Source of the DNA: Gammaproteobacteria bacterium
GTDB taxonomy: Bacteria; Pseudomonadota; Gammaproteobacteria; Steroidobacterales; Steroidobacteraceae
NCBI GenBank assembly: GCA_025350055.1
Contig: JANXYK010000001.1
Location: forward strand, 1 to 64,000
Direction: 5' to 3'
Length of the DNA: 64,000 nucleotides
Of the stretch, positions 28,942 through 37,404 are shown in pieces. Position 1 is the stretch's first letter; each line of letters opens with the position of its first letter. Under the pieces are notes generated by a model, which was not told where the DNA came from, ran no database searches, and worked only from the letters and a program-made list of their open reading frames with translations. A program made the translations under genes and the position numbers.

Positions 28942-31872
28942 ATGAGCGTGATTTCGCGTCTGCTGCAGACAGCCTCCGGCGCACCCAAGACAACCGACCC
29001 GGACGATGCGGGGCAGGCCACCCAAGCGACGGGCGCGGATGCGCCTGTCGATGCCGCTGCGCAACTCGAGGCTGGCGCTGAGCTCTACGCGCTGGCTGGC
29101 CTCACGAGTACCGACGAGCCCGCCCATGCCCAGACCCATGCCCTGGGCGACCTGCAGCGCGCCGCGCAGCAGCGCCTGGCACAGTTGCTGGGCAGCGGCG
29201 CACTGGGCGCGGCGGAATTGCGCAGTCATGCCGCCCACCAGCCGGCCCTGCTGTCGGTGTTGTCGTTGTGCGCCGATACCGCCCTGCTGCCCGAAGCGCT
29301 GGCGGCGATCGATGACCAGGAGCTGCTCGGCAAGCTGGCGATAGAGGGTGCGACGCCGCTGCTGCGTCGGCTCGCGGCCGAGTGTGTGCAGGATGCTGGC
29401 ACGCTCGCGCGCCTGTCGAAGGATGCGCGCGGCAAGGACAAGAACGTCTATCGCGTGGTCAAGCAGAAGCGCGATGCGCTGCAGGCGCAGCGGCGTGCCG
29501 CGGCCGATCACGTGGCGGCGATGCAGACGTTGTGCACCAGTATCGAGCGGCACATACTGCAACCGGTCAACAGTGCCTACGTGCTGGCGGTCGATCATCT
29601 GGCGGCGCAGTGGCAGGCCGTGGCTGGAGACGCACCCGAGGATCTGGCGGCCAGGGCGCAGGCCGCGCTGGCACGCAGCCGCGAAATCATCGCGCGCCAC
29701 GAACAGCAGATCGCCCATGAGCAGGCGCGAGTAGCCGCGATTGCCAACGCGCCACCGGAACGCCGGCAGATTCTGGAGGCCTTGCAGCAGCTGCTGGTCA
29801 GCCTCTTTGGCGCGGAGTTCGCGGATCCTGCGCCAGCGCTGGCAGCGCACGCTGCGCGCTGGCAGCAACTCTCGCAGCTCAATGCACCGGGCCAACCAGA
29901 ACTCGCCCGCTATCACCAGCTGGGCGAGGCGATCGCCGCCTTGCACGGCGAGCTCGCGCAGCATGGTTCGATCGCACAGCAGAGTGTCGAGCTTGATGAA
30001 AAGCGCGCGCGCCATCTGCGCCGCGCTCTGGGGTATGCGGCGCTGCTGGGCGAGCAGGTGCCGCCCGAGGTGCAGACTGCCAACGCGGCACTGCACGATT
30101 GGGAGCAGGCACGCGCGGCAAAACAGGAAGCGGCGGCTTCCGCATTGCGCCAGGCCACGACACTGCTGCGCCGGGCGCAGAGTGCGCTGGCGGCCGGCAA
30201 TTCCCGCCAGGCTGCGGGCATGCGCCGCGCGCTCGAGGGCAAGCTGGCCTCGCTCGCGAAGGTGCCCGCGCAACTCACCTCACATCTGCAAAGCTTCGAT
30301 GCGCAACTTGAAGTGCTACAGGACTGGCGCAGTTTCGTGGTCGCACCCAAGCGCACGCAGCTGATCGAGCAAATGGAAGCCCTGATCGAGAGCGCTGAGC
30401 GGCCGCGACCGCTGGCCGACAAGATCAAGCGCCTGCAGGATGAGTGGAAGCTCATCAGCAAGGGCGGTACCGAAGACACGCAGGCCGAGTGGCAGCGTTT
30501 CCACACTGCGGCGCAGGCGGCCTACGAGCCCTGCAAGGAATTCTTCGCTGCGCAGGCCACGCAGCGCGCCGCGAATCTGGAGCACCGCCGCGCGCTGCTG
30601 CAGCGCCTCGAGGCCTACAGTGCGCGCCTGCAGGAAGGGCCACCCGACTGGCGCGAAGTGGCGCGGGCGCTGCGCGAATCCGCCCAGCAATGGCGCTTGC
30701 TGCAGCCGGTGGAGCGCGCGGCCAACAAGCCGCTGCAGGAAGCCTTCGATGCGCTGGGCGGCGCACTGCAGGCAAAGCTCAACGCTGAATACACGAGCAA
30801 TGCGGATGCCAAGCGTGCACTGATCGCACGTGCCCAGCAGCTTGGCACCACAGCCGACGGTCGGCAGGCCGCCGAAGATGTGAAGCGCCTGCAGCAGATG
30901 TGGCAGCAGATCGGGCTGGTGGCGCAGGATGAGAGCCAGCGGCTGTGGGAGGAATTCCGCCTGCAGTGCGACGCAGTGTTCGCACGACGCCAGCAGCAGC
31001 ACAGCGAACAGCAGACGGCACTGGCCGCAAGCAGTGCCGAGGCCGTGGCGCTATGCGTAGAAGCCGAGCAGCTGCTGGCGCTCGAAGGAGCTGAGCTGAT
31101 TGCGGGTCTCAAGACGGTGCCGGCACTGCGTGAGCGAATGGCCGCCCTCGGCGAGCTGCCGATGGCCAGCGCACGTGCGCTGTACGGCCGCTTCGACACC
31201 GCGCTCGATCGTTGTCAGCACAAGCTGACGCAGGCGCGCGCCCGGGAAAAATTGCAGGCCTGGGAACACGTGCTCGATGCCGGCAACCTGATCCGGCAAT
31301 ACCGGTTGTGCCAGGCCACGGGCGGCGAGGGCGAGGCGCTAGAGGCACGCCGGCTCGAAGCGGCGCAGTACCTCGAGGCCGAGCGAGCCTGGCCCAAGGC
31401 CGCGCTGCAGGTGCTGCGCGCAGAGCTTGCGCGTACTGCCGCGGCCAACGCACCCGCGAACGAGGTCGCTGCGAATGAAGCGGCGTTGCGCCTGTTGTGC
31501 GTCCGGGCCGAGCTGCTCACCAACACAGTAACGCCCGAACACGATCAGTCGCTGCGCCGCGAATACCAACTGCAGCAACTGCTGAAGGGCATGGGACAGG
31601 GACGCTCTGAAGTTGGCGCGGCACTCGAAGCGCTGCTGTATGAATGGCTGGCAGTCGGTGCCACTTCCGATGCCACGTACGCTGAGCTGTTGGCGCGCTT
31701 CAATACTTGTCGCCACAAGCCGCGCAGCGAGCCGCGCGCGAATCAGCATGGCGAGCAGCAGGGCGGCCAGCGCGGCGATCACCGTGGCAATCGTCGCGAC
31801 GATCGGCATGGCGATCGGCCAGGCGATCAGCGCCGCGACCCGCGCAACGACCAGCGCGGACGCAGGCACTGA
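28942..31872 (+). CDS. large DUF349 domain protein
   Basis: 976 residues from the ATG at 28942 (MSVISRLLQTASG). Most of the protein is predicted alpha-helical with repeated DUF349-like units recognisable by spaced tryptophans, e.g. IKRLQDEWKLISKGG, REVARALRESAQQWRLLQ and VKRLQQMWQQIGLVAQDE. The last 40 residues are a low-complexity tail rich in Arg, Asp, Gly, His, Asn and Gln. DUF349 proteins are widespread but poorly understood. The frame is open further upstream but overlaps the HEAAH gene, so 28942 is preferred. Confidence 0.8.
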   Translation: MSVISRLLQTASGAPKTTDPDDAGQATQATGADAPVDAAAQLEAGAELYALAGLTSTDEPAHAQTHALGDLQRAAQQRLAQLLGSGALGAAELRSHAAHQPALLSVLSLCADTALLPEALAAIDDQELLGKLAIEGATPLLRRLAAECVQDAGTLARLSKDARGKDKNVYRVVKQKRDALQAQRRAAADHVAAMQTLCTSIERHILQPVNSAYVLAVDHLAAQWQAVAGDAPEDLAARAQAALARSREIIARHEQQIAHEQARVAAIANAPPERRQILEALQQLLVSLFGAEFADPAPALAAHAARWQQLSQLNAPGQPELARYHQLGEAIAALHGELAQHGSIAQQSVELDEKRARHLRRALGYAALLGEQVPPEVQTANAALHDWEQARAAKQEAAASALRQATTLLRRAQSALAAGNSRQAAGMRRALEGKLASLAKVPAQLTSHLQSFDAQLEVLQDWRSFVVAPKRTQLIEQMEALIESAERPRPLADKIKRLQDEWKLISKGGTEDTQAEWQRFHTAAQAAYEPCKEFFAAQATQRAANLEHRRALLQRLEAYSARLQEGPPDWREVARALRESAQQWRLLQPVERAANKPLQEAFDALGGALQAKLNAEYTSNADAKRALIARAQQLGTTADGRQAAEDVKRLQQMWQQIGLVAQDESQRLWEEFRLQCDAVFARRQQQHSEQQTALAASSAEAVALCVEAEQLLALEGAELIAGLKTVPALRERMAALGELPMASARALYGRFDTALDRCQHKLTQARAREKLQAWEHVLDAGNLIRQYRLCQATGGEGEALEARRLEAAQYLEAERAWPKAALQVLRAELARTAAANAPANEVAANEAALRLLCVRAELLTNTVTPEHDQSLRREYQLQQLLKGMGQGRSEVGAALEALLYEWLAVGATSDATYAELLARFNTCRHKPRSEPRANQHGEQQGGQRGDHRGNRRDDRHGDRPGDQRRDPRNDQRGRRH

Positions 31873-31901
31873 TCGAAGCGCTGCGACGCTGAGGTTCCGG
31901 G

Positions 31902-32885
31902 TCAGCGCGCGCGACGTCGGCGACGCTTGCCCGCGAAGCGGTCGGTAGCTGCCACCAGCGCGCGGCTGTTGCCGGGTTCAAAGGCCGAATGACCGGCATC
32001 GCCCACCAGCTGCAGATCGGCTTCGGGCCAGGCGCGGTGCAGATCCCAGGCACTGCGCGCCGGGCACACCACATCATAACGACCCTGCACGATCACCGCC
32101 GGGATGTGCCGGATGCGGCGCACGTCGCGTATCAGCTGGTCTTCATCCTTCAGGAAGCCACCGTTCACGAAATAGTGGCACTCGATGCGCGCGAAGGCGG
32201 CCGCGTAGTCGGCGTCATCGAACTTGGCGATCGCGGACTTGCCGGCCTGCAGATAGCTGGTGGCCGCTTCCCACACCGACCAGGCGCGCGCGGCGCGCAC
32301 GCGCACGTCGGCGCTGCGTGAGGTGAGGCGGCGATAGTAGGCGGCCATCATGTCGCCGCGCTCGGCGCGCGGAATCGGCGCCACATACTGTTCCCACAGA
32401 TCGGGAAACAGCGAGGCCGCGCCGAGCGGATCCTGGTAGAACCAGTGCAGTTCGGAACGGCGCAGCAGGAAGATGCCGCGCAGCACGAGCTCAGTGACGC
32501 GCTCCGGATGCCGCTGCGCATAGGCCAGCGCCAGCGTCGAACCCCAGGAACCACCGAACACCTGCCAGCGCCTGATTTTCAGATGTACACGCAGCGCCTC
32601 GATATCGGCCACCAGATGCCAGGTGGTGTTGTCGATGAGCGAAGCATGCGGGCGGCTGCGGCCGCAACCGCGCTGATCGAATAAAATGACGCGGTACTTG
32701 CGCGGATTGAAGAAGCGGCGCATCACGGCGCTGACCGCGCCGCCAGGGCCGCCGTGCAGGAACACCACGGGCTTGCCCTTGGGATTGCCGCTCTCTTCGA
32801 AGTACAGCTGATGCACCGGCGAGACGCGCAGCATGCCGCGACGGTACGCCGGGAAGGGCGGGTAGAGTCCGTTGCCGCTGCTCAT
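31902..32885 (-). CDS. pip: proline iminopeptidase
   Basis: 327 residues, alpha/beta-hydrolase fold of the S33 family. The oxyanion region is [10 protein letters not shown], the nucleophile elbow GGSWGS, and [13 protein letters not shown] and [12 protein letters not shown] are family signatures. Catalytic Asp and His are expected in QGRYDVVCP and [10 protein letters not shown]. It removes N-terminal proline from peptides in the cytoplasm. Its start overlaps the hinT stop by four bases, so the two form an operon. The C-terminus is a short Arg-rich run. Confidence 0.94.
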   Translation of the reverse strand: MSSGNGLYPPFPAYRRGMLRVSPVHQLYFEESGNPKGKPVVFLHGGPGGAVSAVMRRFFNPRKYRVILFDQRGCGRSRPHASLIDNTTWHLVADIEALRVHLKIRRWQVFGGSWGSTLALAYAQRHPERVTELVLRGIFLLRRSELHWFYQDPLGAASLFPDLWEQYVAPIPRAERGDMMAAYYRRLTSRSADVRVRAARAWSVWEAATSYLQAGKSAIAKFDDADYAAAFARIECHYFVNGGFLKDEDQLIRDVRRIRHIPAVIVQGRYDVVCPARSAWDLHRAWPEADLQLVGDAGHSAFEPGNSRALVAATDRFAGKRRRRRAR

Positions 32886-33244
32886 GCCTTGTGCTCCGTG
32901 GGTGTCACCACCATCGGGCCCAGTGGCCGCCCACCCACGAGATGCAGGTGCAGGTGATACACCTCCTGGCCGCCATCCGCATTGCAGTTCACGATCAGGC
33001 GATAGCCGTTCTCGGCAATGCCTTCGCGTTTCGCCAGATCGCGCGCCACGGTGTACAGGTGACCGATCAGCGCTTCGTCTTCGTCGGCGATGTCATTGGC
33101 GGTGGGAATCGGCTTGTTGGGCACGATCAATATATGCACTGGCGCGCGTGGATTGATGTCGCGAAAGGCCGTGACGCGCGCATCGCGATACACGATGTCG
33201 GCCGGCAGTTCGCCGCTGATGATGCGTTCGAAAAGTGTAGGCAT
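32882..33244 (-). CDS. hinT: HIT family protein (HinT-like)
   Basis: 120 residues. The histidine triad is HLHLHLVGG near the C-terminus. The N-terminal [19 protein letters not shown] and [15 protein letters not shown]-type segment [15 protein letters not shown] are typical. HinT hydrolyses purine nucleoside phosphoramidates and acyl-adenylates. It lies immediately upstream of pip in an overlapping two-gene unit. Confidence 0.95.
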   Translation of the reverse strand: MPTLFERIISGELPADIVYRDARVTAFRDINPRAPVHILIVPNKPIPTANDIADEDEALIGHLYTVARDLAKREGIAENGYRLIVNCNADGGQEVYHLHLHLVGGRPLGPMVVTPTEHKA

Positions 33245-33313
33245 GGGTTGAGCCTAATCCGCCCGCAGGCCTGCGGCAAGTCGGCGGGTAGCGCCATCGG
33301 GTATACCAATGCG

Positions 33314-34051
33314 ATGAGCAACACAAGCATTGAGGCATCGCCGCAGGTCTATGCGCGTACGGGCGGCGCGTTGTACCTGGCGATTATCCTGCTGGGTGGT
33401 TTTTCCGAAGGCTATGTCAGCAGCCAGTTGCTGGCCGCGGGCGATGTGGCGCGCACGGCGCACAACATCCTGGGCTCGCCGCAGGTGTGGCGGCTCGGTG
33501 TCGCCGCCGACTTGCTGGTGGCGTTGCTCGCGGTGCCACTGTTGTGGATCGAATACTTGCTGCTGCTGCGGCCGGTCAGCAGGCAATGGGTGCTGCTGGC
33601 CGTGCTGTTCAACCTGGTGTCGCTGGGTGTTGAATCCATCAGCAAGCTGTTCCTGTTGATGGTCGTGCCTACACTGGCACCTGCCGGTGTGCTGCAGGCG
33701 TTCTCGCCGGAGCAGTTGCAGATGCTCGCAAACCTGGCGCTGCGATCGCACGACATGGCCTTCAATATTTCGCTGCTCTTCTTCGGCGGCACCTGCATCG
33801 TGAACGGCTGGCTGATCTTCCGTTCTGGCTACCTGCCCAGGTTCGTGGGCGTATTGATGCAGCTTGCCGGCCTGGCTTACCTGATCGCCTGCAGCGCAGC
33901 GTTGTTTGCCCCGGTGCTCGCGAACCTGATCATTCCGGCGATCCTGGTGTTGCCATTGATCGGCGAATCCTCGATGAGCCTGTGGTTGCTGATCAAAGGC
34001 GTGAATGTGGCGAAGTGGCGCGAGGCCTGCGCGCGGCTGGCGCCCGCGTAA
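33314..34051 (+). CDS. DUF4386 family membrane protein
   Basis: 245 residues with about six membrane helices, starting MSNTSIEASPQVYARTGGAL. Characteristic DUF4386 elements are the N-terminal YLAIILLGGFSEGYV, the LRSHDMAFNISLLFFGGTCI region and SGYLPRFVGVLMQLAGLAYL. The family is an inner-membrane protein of unknown function. It is divergent from hinT and sits just before holA. Confidence 0.8.
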   Translation: MSNTSIEASPQVYARTGGALYLAIILLGGFSEGYVSSQLLAAGDVARTAHNILGSPQVWRLGVAADLLVALLAVPLLWIEYLLLLRPVSRQWVLLAVLFNLVSLGVESISKLFLLMVVPTLAPAGVLQAFSPEQLQMLANLALRSHDMAFNISLLFFGGTCIVNGWLIFRSGYLPRFVGVLMQLAGLAYLIACSAALFAPVLANLIIPAILVLPLIGESSMSLWLLIKGVNVAKWREACARLAPA

Positions 34052-34134
34052 CGCCATGACCACGCGGCAGGTGGAAAAACGCACCGACAGGCCTTAGTCT
34101 GCACAGCCAGCCCACTGCCGCAAAAAGCCGCTCC

Positions 34135-35088
34135 TTGAAACTCACCGCCGAACAGCTAGCCAGCCAGCTCGCCGGGCGCCTTGCCCCCGTGTACCTGGTC
34201 TCGGGCGACGAGCCCCTGTTGACCATGGAAGCCCTCGATGCGATCCGTGCGGCCGCGCGTCGCAAGGGCTTCGATGAGCGCCTGCAAGTGTTCATCGAAC
34301 GCAGTGCCGCGGTCTGGGAAGAGGCGCTGGGCGCGACGCAGACGTTGTCGCTGTTCGCCAGCCGCCGCATCCTCGAGATCCGCATGCCTGGCGGCAAGCC
34401 CGGCCATGGCGCGGCCACGCTGCTGAAGCTGATCGCCGCGGCGGGCGACGACTTGCTGCTGATCGTGATCACCGGCCGCCTCGATCGTGATGTGCAGGGG
34501 AGCGAATGGGTGAGGGCGGTGCAGGAGCGTGGCGTATGGCTGCCGCTGTGGCCCATAGAGGCGGCGCGGCTGCCGGGTTGGCTGCGGCAACGACTGCGCG
34601 CCGCAGGCCTGGAAGCCAGCGAGGAAGCCATAACGCTGCTGGTCGAGGCCACCGAAGGCAATCTGCTGGCTGCACGGCAGGAGATCGACAAGTTGCTGCT
34701 GCGCTATGGCCCGGGCACCAAGCTCGATGCTGCGCAGCTGGCTGAGGCTCTCGGCGACAGCGCGCGCTTCGATGTGAAATCACTCACCGATGCCCTGGCG
34801 GCGCGTGATGCCACGCGCGCGCTGCGGGTGCTCGTGGGCCTGCGTGCCGAAGGCGCCGAGGAAGTGCGCATCTTGTGGTGGCTGGTGCGGGCCGTGCACG
34901 AGCAGGGTGGGGGCAAGCTGCCGCTGGCGCGACTGGTGGCGCGAGCCACGCGTGCCGATCGCTGCGCCAAGGGTCGCGCGCATGGCAGCGCCTGGGATGA
35001 AATGGGGCTGCTGTGCGTGGAACTGTGTGGGCAGCGTACACTGCCGGTGCCGCGCAGCGCGGCGCTGCAGCTTCGAGCGCGTGCATGA
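34135..35088 (+). CDS. holA: DNA polymerase III delta subunit
   Basis: 317 residues from a TTG start (KLTAEQLASQLAG). Delta opens the beta clamp within the clamp loader. Signatures are APVYLVSGDEPLLTMEALDAI at the start and EATEGNLLAARQEIDKLLL in the middle, followed by the SARFDVKSLTDALAARD domain. Its stop overlaps the nadD ATG by four bases. It is part of the usual leuS-lptE-holA-nadD-rsfS-rlmH group, but here it is detached from lptE. Confidence 0.93.
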   Translation: MKLTAEQLASQLAGRLAPVYLVSGDEPLLTMEALDAIRAAARRKGFDERLQVFIERSAAVWEEALGATQTLSLFASRRILEIRMPGGKPGHGAATLLKLIAAAGDDLLLIVITGRLDRDVQGSEWVRAVQERGVWLPLWPIEAARLPGWLRQRLRAAGLEASEEAITLLVEATEGNLLAARQEIDKLLLRYGPGTKLDAAQLAEALGDSARFDVKSLTDALAARDATRALRVLVGLRAEGAEEVRILWWLVRAVHEQGGGKLPLARLVARATRADRCAKGRAHGSAWDEMGLLCVELCGQRTLPVPRSAALQLRARA

Positions 35089-35732
35089 GCGAGCCCATCG
35101 GCATCTTTGGCGGTACCTTCGACCCCATCCACTATGGGCATCTGCGCACCGCCTTCGAGCTGTGGCAGTCACTGCGCCTGGCGCAGGTGCGGTTCCTCCC
35201 CACGGGCGATCCGCCGCATCGCGATGCCTCGCTGGCACCGCCCGCATTGCGCCTGCAGATGGTGCAGGCGGCCATCGTGGGCCAGAGCGTCTTCGTGGCC
35301 GACGATCGCGAGATGCGCCGCACGGGTCTGTCCTATTCGGTCGATACGTTGCTCGACCTGCGCCGCGAGTATCCCGAACGCTCATTATGTTTACTGCTGG
35401 GCATGGACGCCTTCCTCGGCATGCCGCATTGGCACCGTTGGCGCGAGATCTTCGAGCTCGCGCACGTGGTGGTGGCGCATCGCCCGGGCTGGAAGGCGCC
35501 GATCACCGGCCCCCTGGGAGAGGTGATGGTCGATCGCGGCACCGGCAGCGTGCGTGACCTGCACGTGGCGCCTGCCGGCCGTGTGTATGTGCATGCGGTC
35601 ACGCAGCTCGAAATCTCCTCCACGGAGCTGCGCCAGCTGATCCTGGCGGGGCGCGACCTGCGTTACCTGGTGCCCGATGCGGTGCGCGAGCTGATCATGG
35701 GCAGCGGGTGCTATGCTCGTCGCAGTACCTGA
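35085..35732 (+). CDS. nadD: nicotinate-nucleotide adenylyltransferase
   Basis: 215 residues from the ATG at 35085. The nucleotidyltransferase signature GIFGGTFDPIHYGHLR is at the N-terminus, SYSVDTLLDL in the middle, and the C-terminal ISSTELRQLI matches the ISxTxIR motif. It makes deamido-NAD from nicotinate mononucleotide and ATP. It is coupled to holA by overlap and followed by rsfS. Confidence 0.96.
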   Translation: MSEPIGIFGGTFDPIHYGHLRTAFELWQSLRLAQVRFLPTGDPPHRDASLAPPALRLQMVQAAIVGQSVFVADDREMRRTGLSYSVDTLLDLRREYPERSLCLLLGMDAFLGMPHWHRWREIFELAHVVVAHRPGWKAPITGPLGEVMVDRGTGSVRDLHVAPAGRVYVHAVTQLEISSTELRQLILAGRDLRYLVPDAVRELIMGSGCYARRST

Positions 35733-35760
35733 GCTCCAGAATCGAGGTCCAGTCCCAAGC

Positions 35761-36312
35761 ATGGCTACCAGCCGCCGCCCGCCCCGCGCCGCAAGCAGAG
35801 TCTCTCCCAGGAAATCCAAATCCGCGACGCGCCCGGGCCGCGCCGGCAAGCCGCGAAGTGCCGCCAAAGTAGCACCCAAGGCCTCGTTCAGGGTTGCCGC
35901 TGAAGGCAAGTCCAGGCCCGCTCCCAAGCTGCCGCGCAGCGCTGCGCTGATCGCGCTGGAGAAACTCGCGCTCGGCGCCCTGACCGACATGAAGGGCGTG
36001 AACATCAGGGTGCTCGACGTGCGCGGCCTGACCGATGTCGCCGATACCATGATCGTCTGTTCCGGCACTTCCGATCGCCATGTGCGCTCGCTGGCCGAGC
36101 TCGTGATCGAGCGCGCCAAGGCCGCCGGCCGCCGGCCGATGGGTACCGAGGGCAAGCAGGAGGCCGAGTGGGTGTTGGTCGACCTGCAGGATGTGCTGGT
36201 GCATGTGATGCTGCCGCGGGTGCGCGAGTTCTATGCGCTCGAGCAGCTCTGGGAGGTGCCGGCCGCGGCGCGCCGCGCCTCGCCCTCGGACAAGAGGCCG
36301 CAGAGCCCTTAA
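35761..36312 (+). CDS. rsfS: ribosome silencing factor RsfS with basic N-terminal extension
   Basis: 183 residues from the ATG at 35761; an ATG at 35713 would overlap nadD. The RsfS domain starts near residue 65: ALEKLALGALTDMKGVNIRV, ADTMIVCSGTSDRHVRSLAE and WVLVDLQDVLVHVMLPRVRE. RsfS binds L14 and blocks subunit joining in starvation. Typical members are 105-120 residues; the extra 60 N-terminal residues here are rich in Arg, Lys, Ala, Ser and Pro, like the tails on the ribosomal proteins of this window. Confidence 0.93.
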   Translation: MATSRRPPRAASRVSPRKSKSATRPGRAGKPRSAAKVAPKASFRVAAEGKSRPAPKLPRSAALIALEKLALGALTDMKGVNIRVLDVRGLTDVADTMIVCSGTSDRHVRSLAELVIERAKAAGRRPMGTEGKQEAEWVLVDLQDVLVHVMLPRVREFYALEQLWEVPAAARRASPSDKRPQSP

Positions 36313-36316
36313 GCCC

Positions 36317-36787
36317 ATGCGCTGGCGTGTGATCGCCGTGGGGACGCGCCTGGGTGGCTGGGCCGAGGCCGCATTCAACGATTATTCGCGCCGCCTGCGC
36401 GGCGCCGAGGCACTGGAGCTGTGCGAAGTGCCGCCCGGCCGGCGCAGCGCCCGCGGCGATGCGGTGCGCGCGATCGCCACCGAGAGCGAGCGCATTCTGG
36501 CGCTGCTCGAGCCGCGCAGCTATAACGTGGCGCTCGATGAGCGCGGCAGGCAATACAGCAGCGTGCAGCTGGGCGAGTGGCTCGCGGCGCGCCGCCAGAG
36601 CGGCGTGCCCGTGAACTTCATTATCGGTGGCGCCGACGGACTGGGGGCGGAGGTGATCAAGCGCGCGGCCTTGCGCTGGTCGCTCTCGGCCCTGACGCTG
36701 CCGCATGCGCTGGCGCGTGTGCTGGTGGCCGAGCAGCTCTATCGCGCCACGACATTGCTGGCCGGGCATCCCTATCATCGTGAATGA
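36317..36787 (+). CDS. rlmH: 23S rRNA pseudouridine-1915 N3-methyltransferase
   Basis: 156 residues from the ATG at 36317 (MRWRVIAVGT). SPOUT-class methyltransferase: the SAM-binding knot includes NFIIGGADGLGAEVIKRA and the C-terminal LPHALARVLVAEQLYRA. LDERGRQYSSVQLGEWL is also typical. It acts on helix 69 of 23S rRNA in the 70S ribosome. It follows rsfS as expected and overlaps the maf start by four bases. Confidence 0.96.
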   Translation: MRWRVIAVGTRLGGWAEAAFNDYSRRLRGAEALELCEVPPGRRSARGDAVRAIATESERILALLEPRSYNVALDERGRQYSSVQLGEWLAARRQSGVPVNFIIGGADGLGAEVIKRAALRWSLSALTLPHALARVLVAEQLYRATTLLAGHPYHRE

Positions 36788-37404
36788 ACCGCATGAGTGA
36801 ACCTGACCTGATCCTGGCTTCCGCATCGCCGCGACGCAGTGCGCTGCTGCGGCAGATCGGCGTGGCCCATCGCATCGCGGCACCCGAGATTGCCGAGGTG
36901 CGCGAGCCGCGCGAGAACCTGGAAGCCTGCATCAGGCGCCTCGCGCTCTCGAAGGCTCGCCAGGTGCGCGAACGCGAACGCGCTTCGAAACTGCCGGTGC
37001 TGGGCGCCGATACGGCGGTGGTGCTCGGCGATGAGATGCTGGGCAAGCCCGCTGATCGCGAGGCCGCACTGGCGATGCTGGCGCGGCTCGAGGGGCGGAG
37101 CCATCGGGTGCTGACCGCGGTGGCGCTGGTAGGCAAGCACGGCGAAACGCTGCGGCTGGCGCGCAGCACCGTGACCTTCAGGCGCATCGATGCCGATGAA
37201 ATCGAGCGTTACTGGGATAGCGGTGAACCGGTGGACAAGGCTGGTGCCTATGGCATCCAGGGCATCGCCGCGGTGTTCGTCGAGAAGATCGAAGGCAGCT
37301 ATTCGGGCGTGATGGGTTTGCCGCTGTACGAGACCGCCGCGCTCCTCGATGCCGCCGGCGTGCCGCGCTGGCTGCCCGTGGCGCTGCCGCCAGGGCCTGC
37401 CTGA
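36784..37404 (+). CDS. maf: Maf-family nucleoside triphosphate pyrophosphatase
   Basis: 206 residues. The Maf signature ILASASPRRSALLRQIG is at the N-terminus, then GADTAVVLGDEMLGKP and the DKAGAYGIQGIAAVFVEKIEG segment. Members hydrolyse non-canonical or dTTP/UTP nucleotides to limit misincorporation (YhdE type). It overlaps rlmH by four bases; its TGA overlaps the rng ATG. Many relatives have mrdA after rlmH, so this junction is a local rearrangement. Confidence 0.94.
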   Translation: MNRMSEPDLILASASPRRSALLRQIGVAHRIAAPEIAEVREPRENLEACIRRLALSKARQVRERERASKLPVLGADTAVVLGDEMLGKPADREAALAMLARLEGRSHRVLTAVALVGKHGETLRLARSTVTFRRIDADEIERYWDSGEPVDKAGAYGIQGIAAVFVEKIEGSYSGVMGLPLYETAALLDAAGVPRWLPVALPPGPA

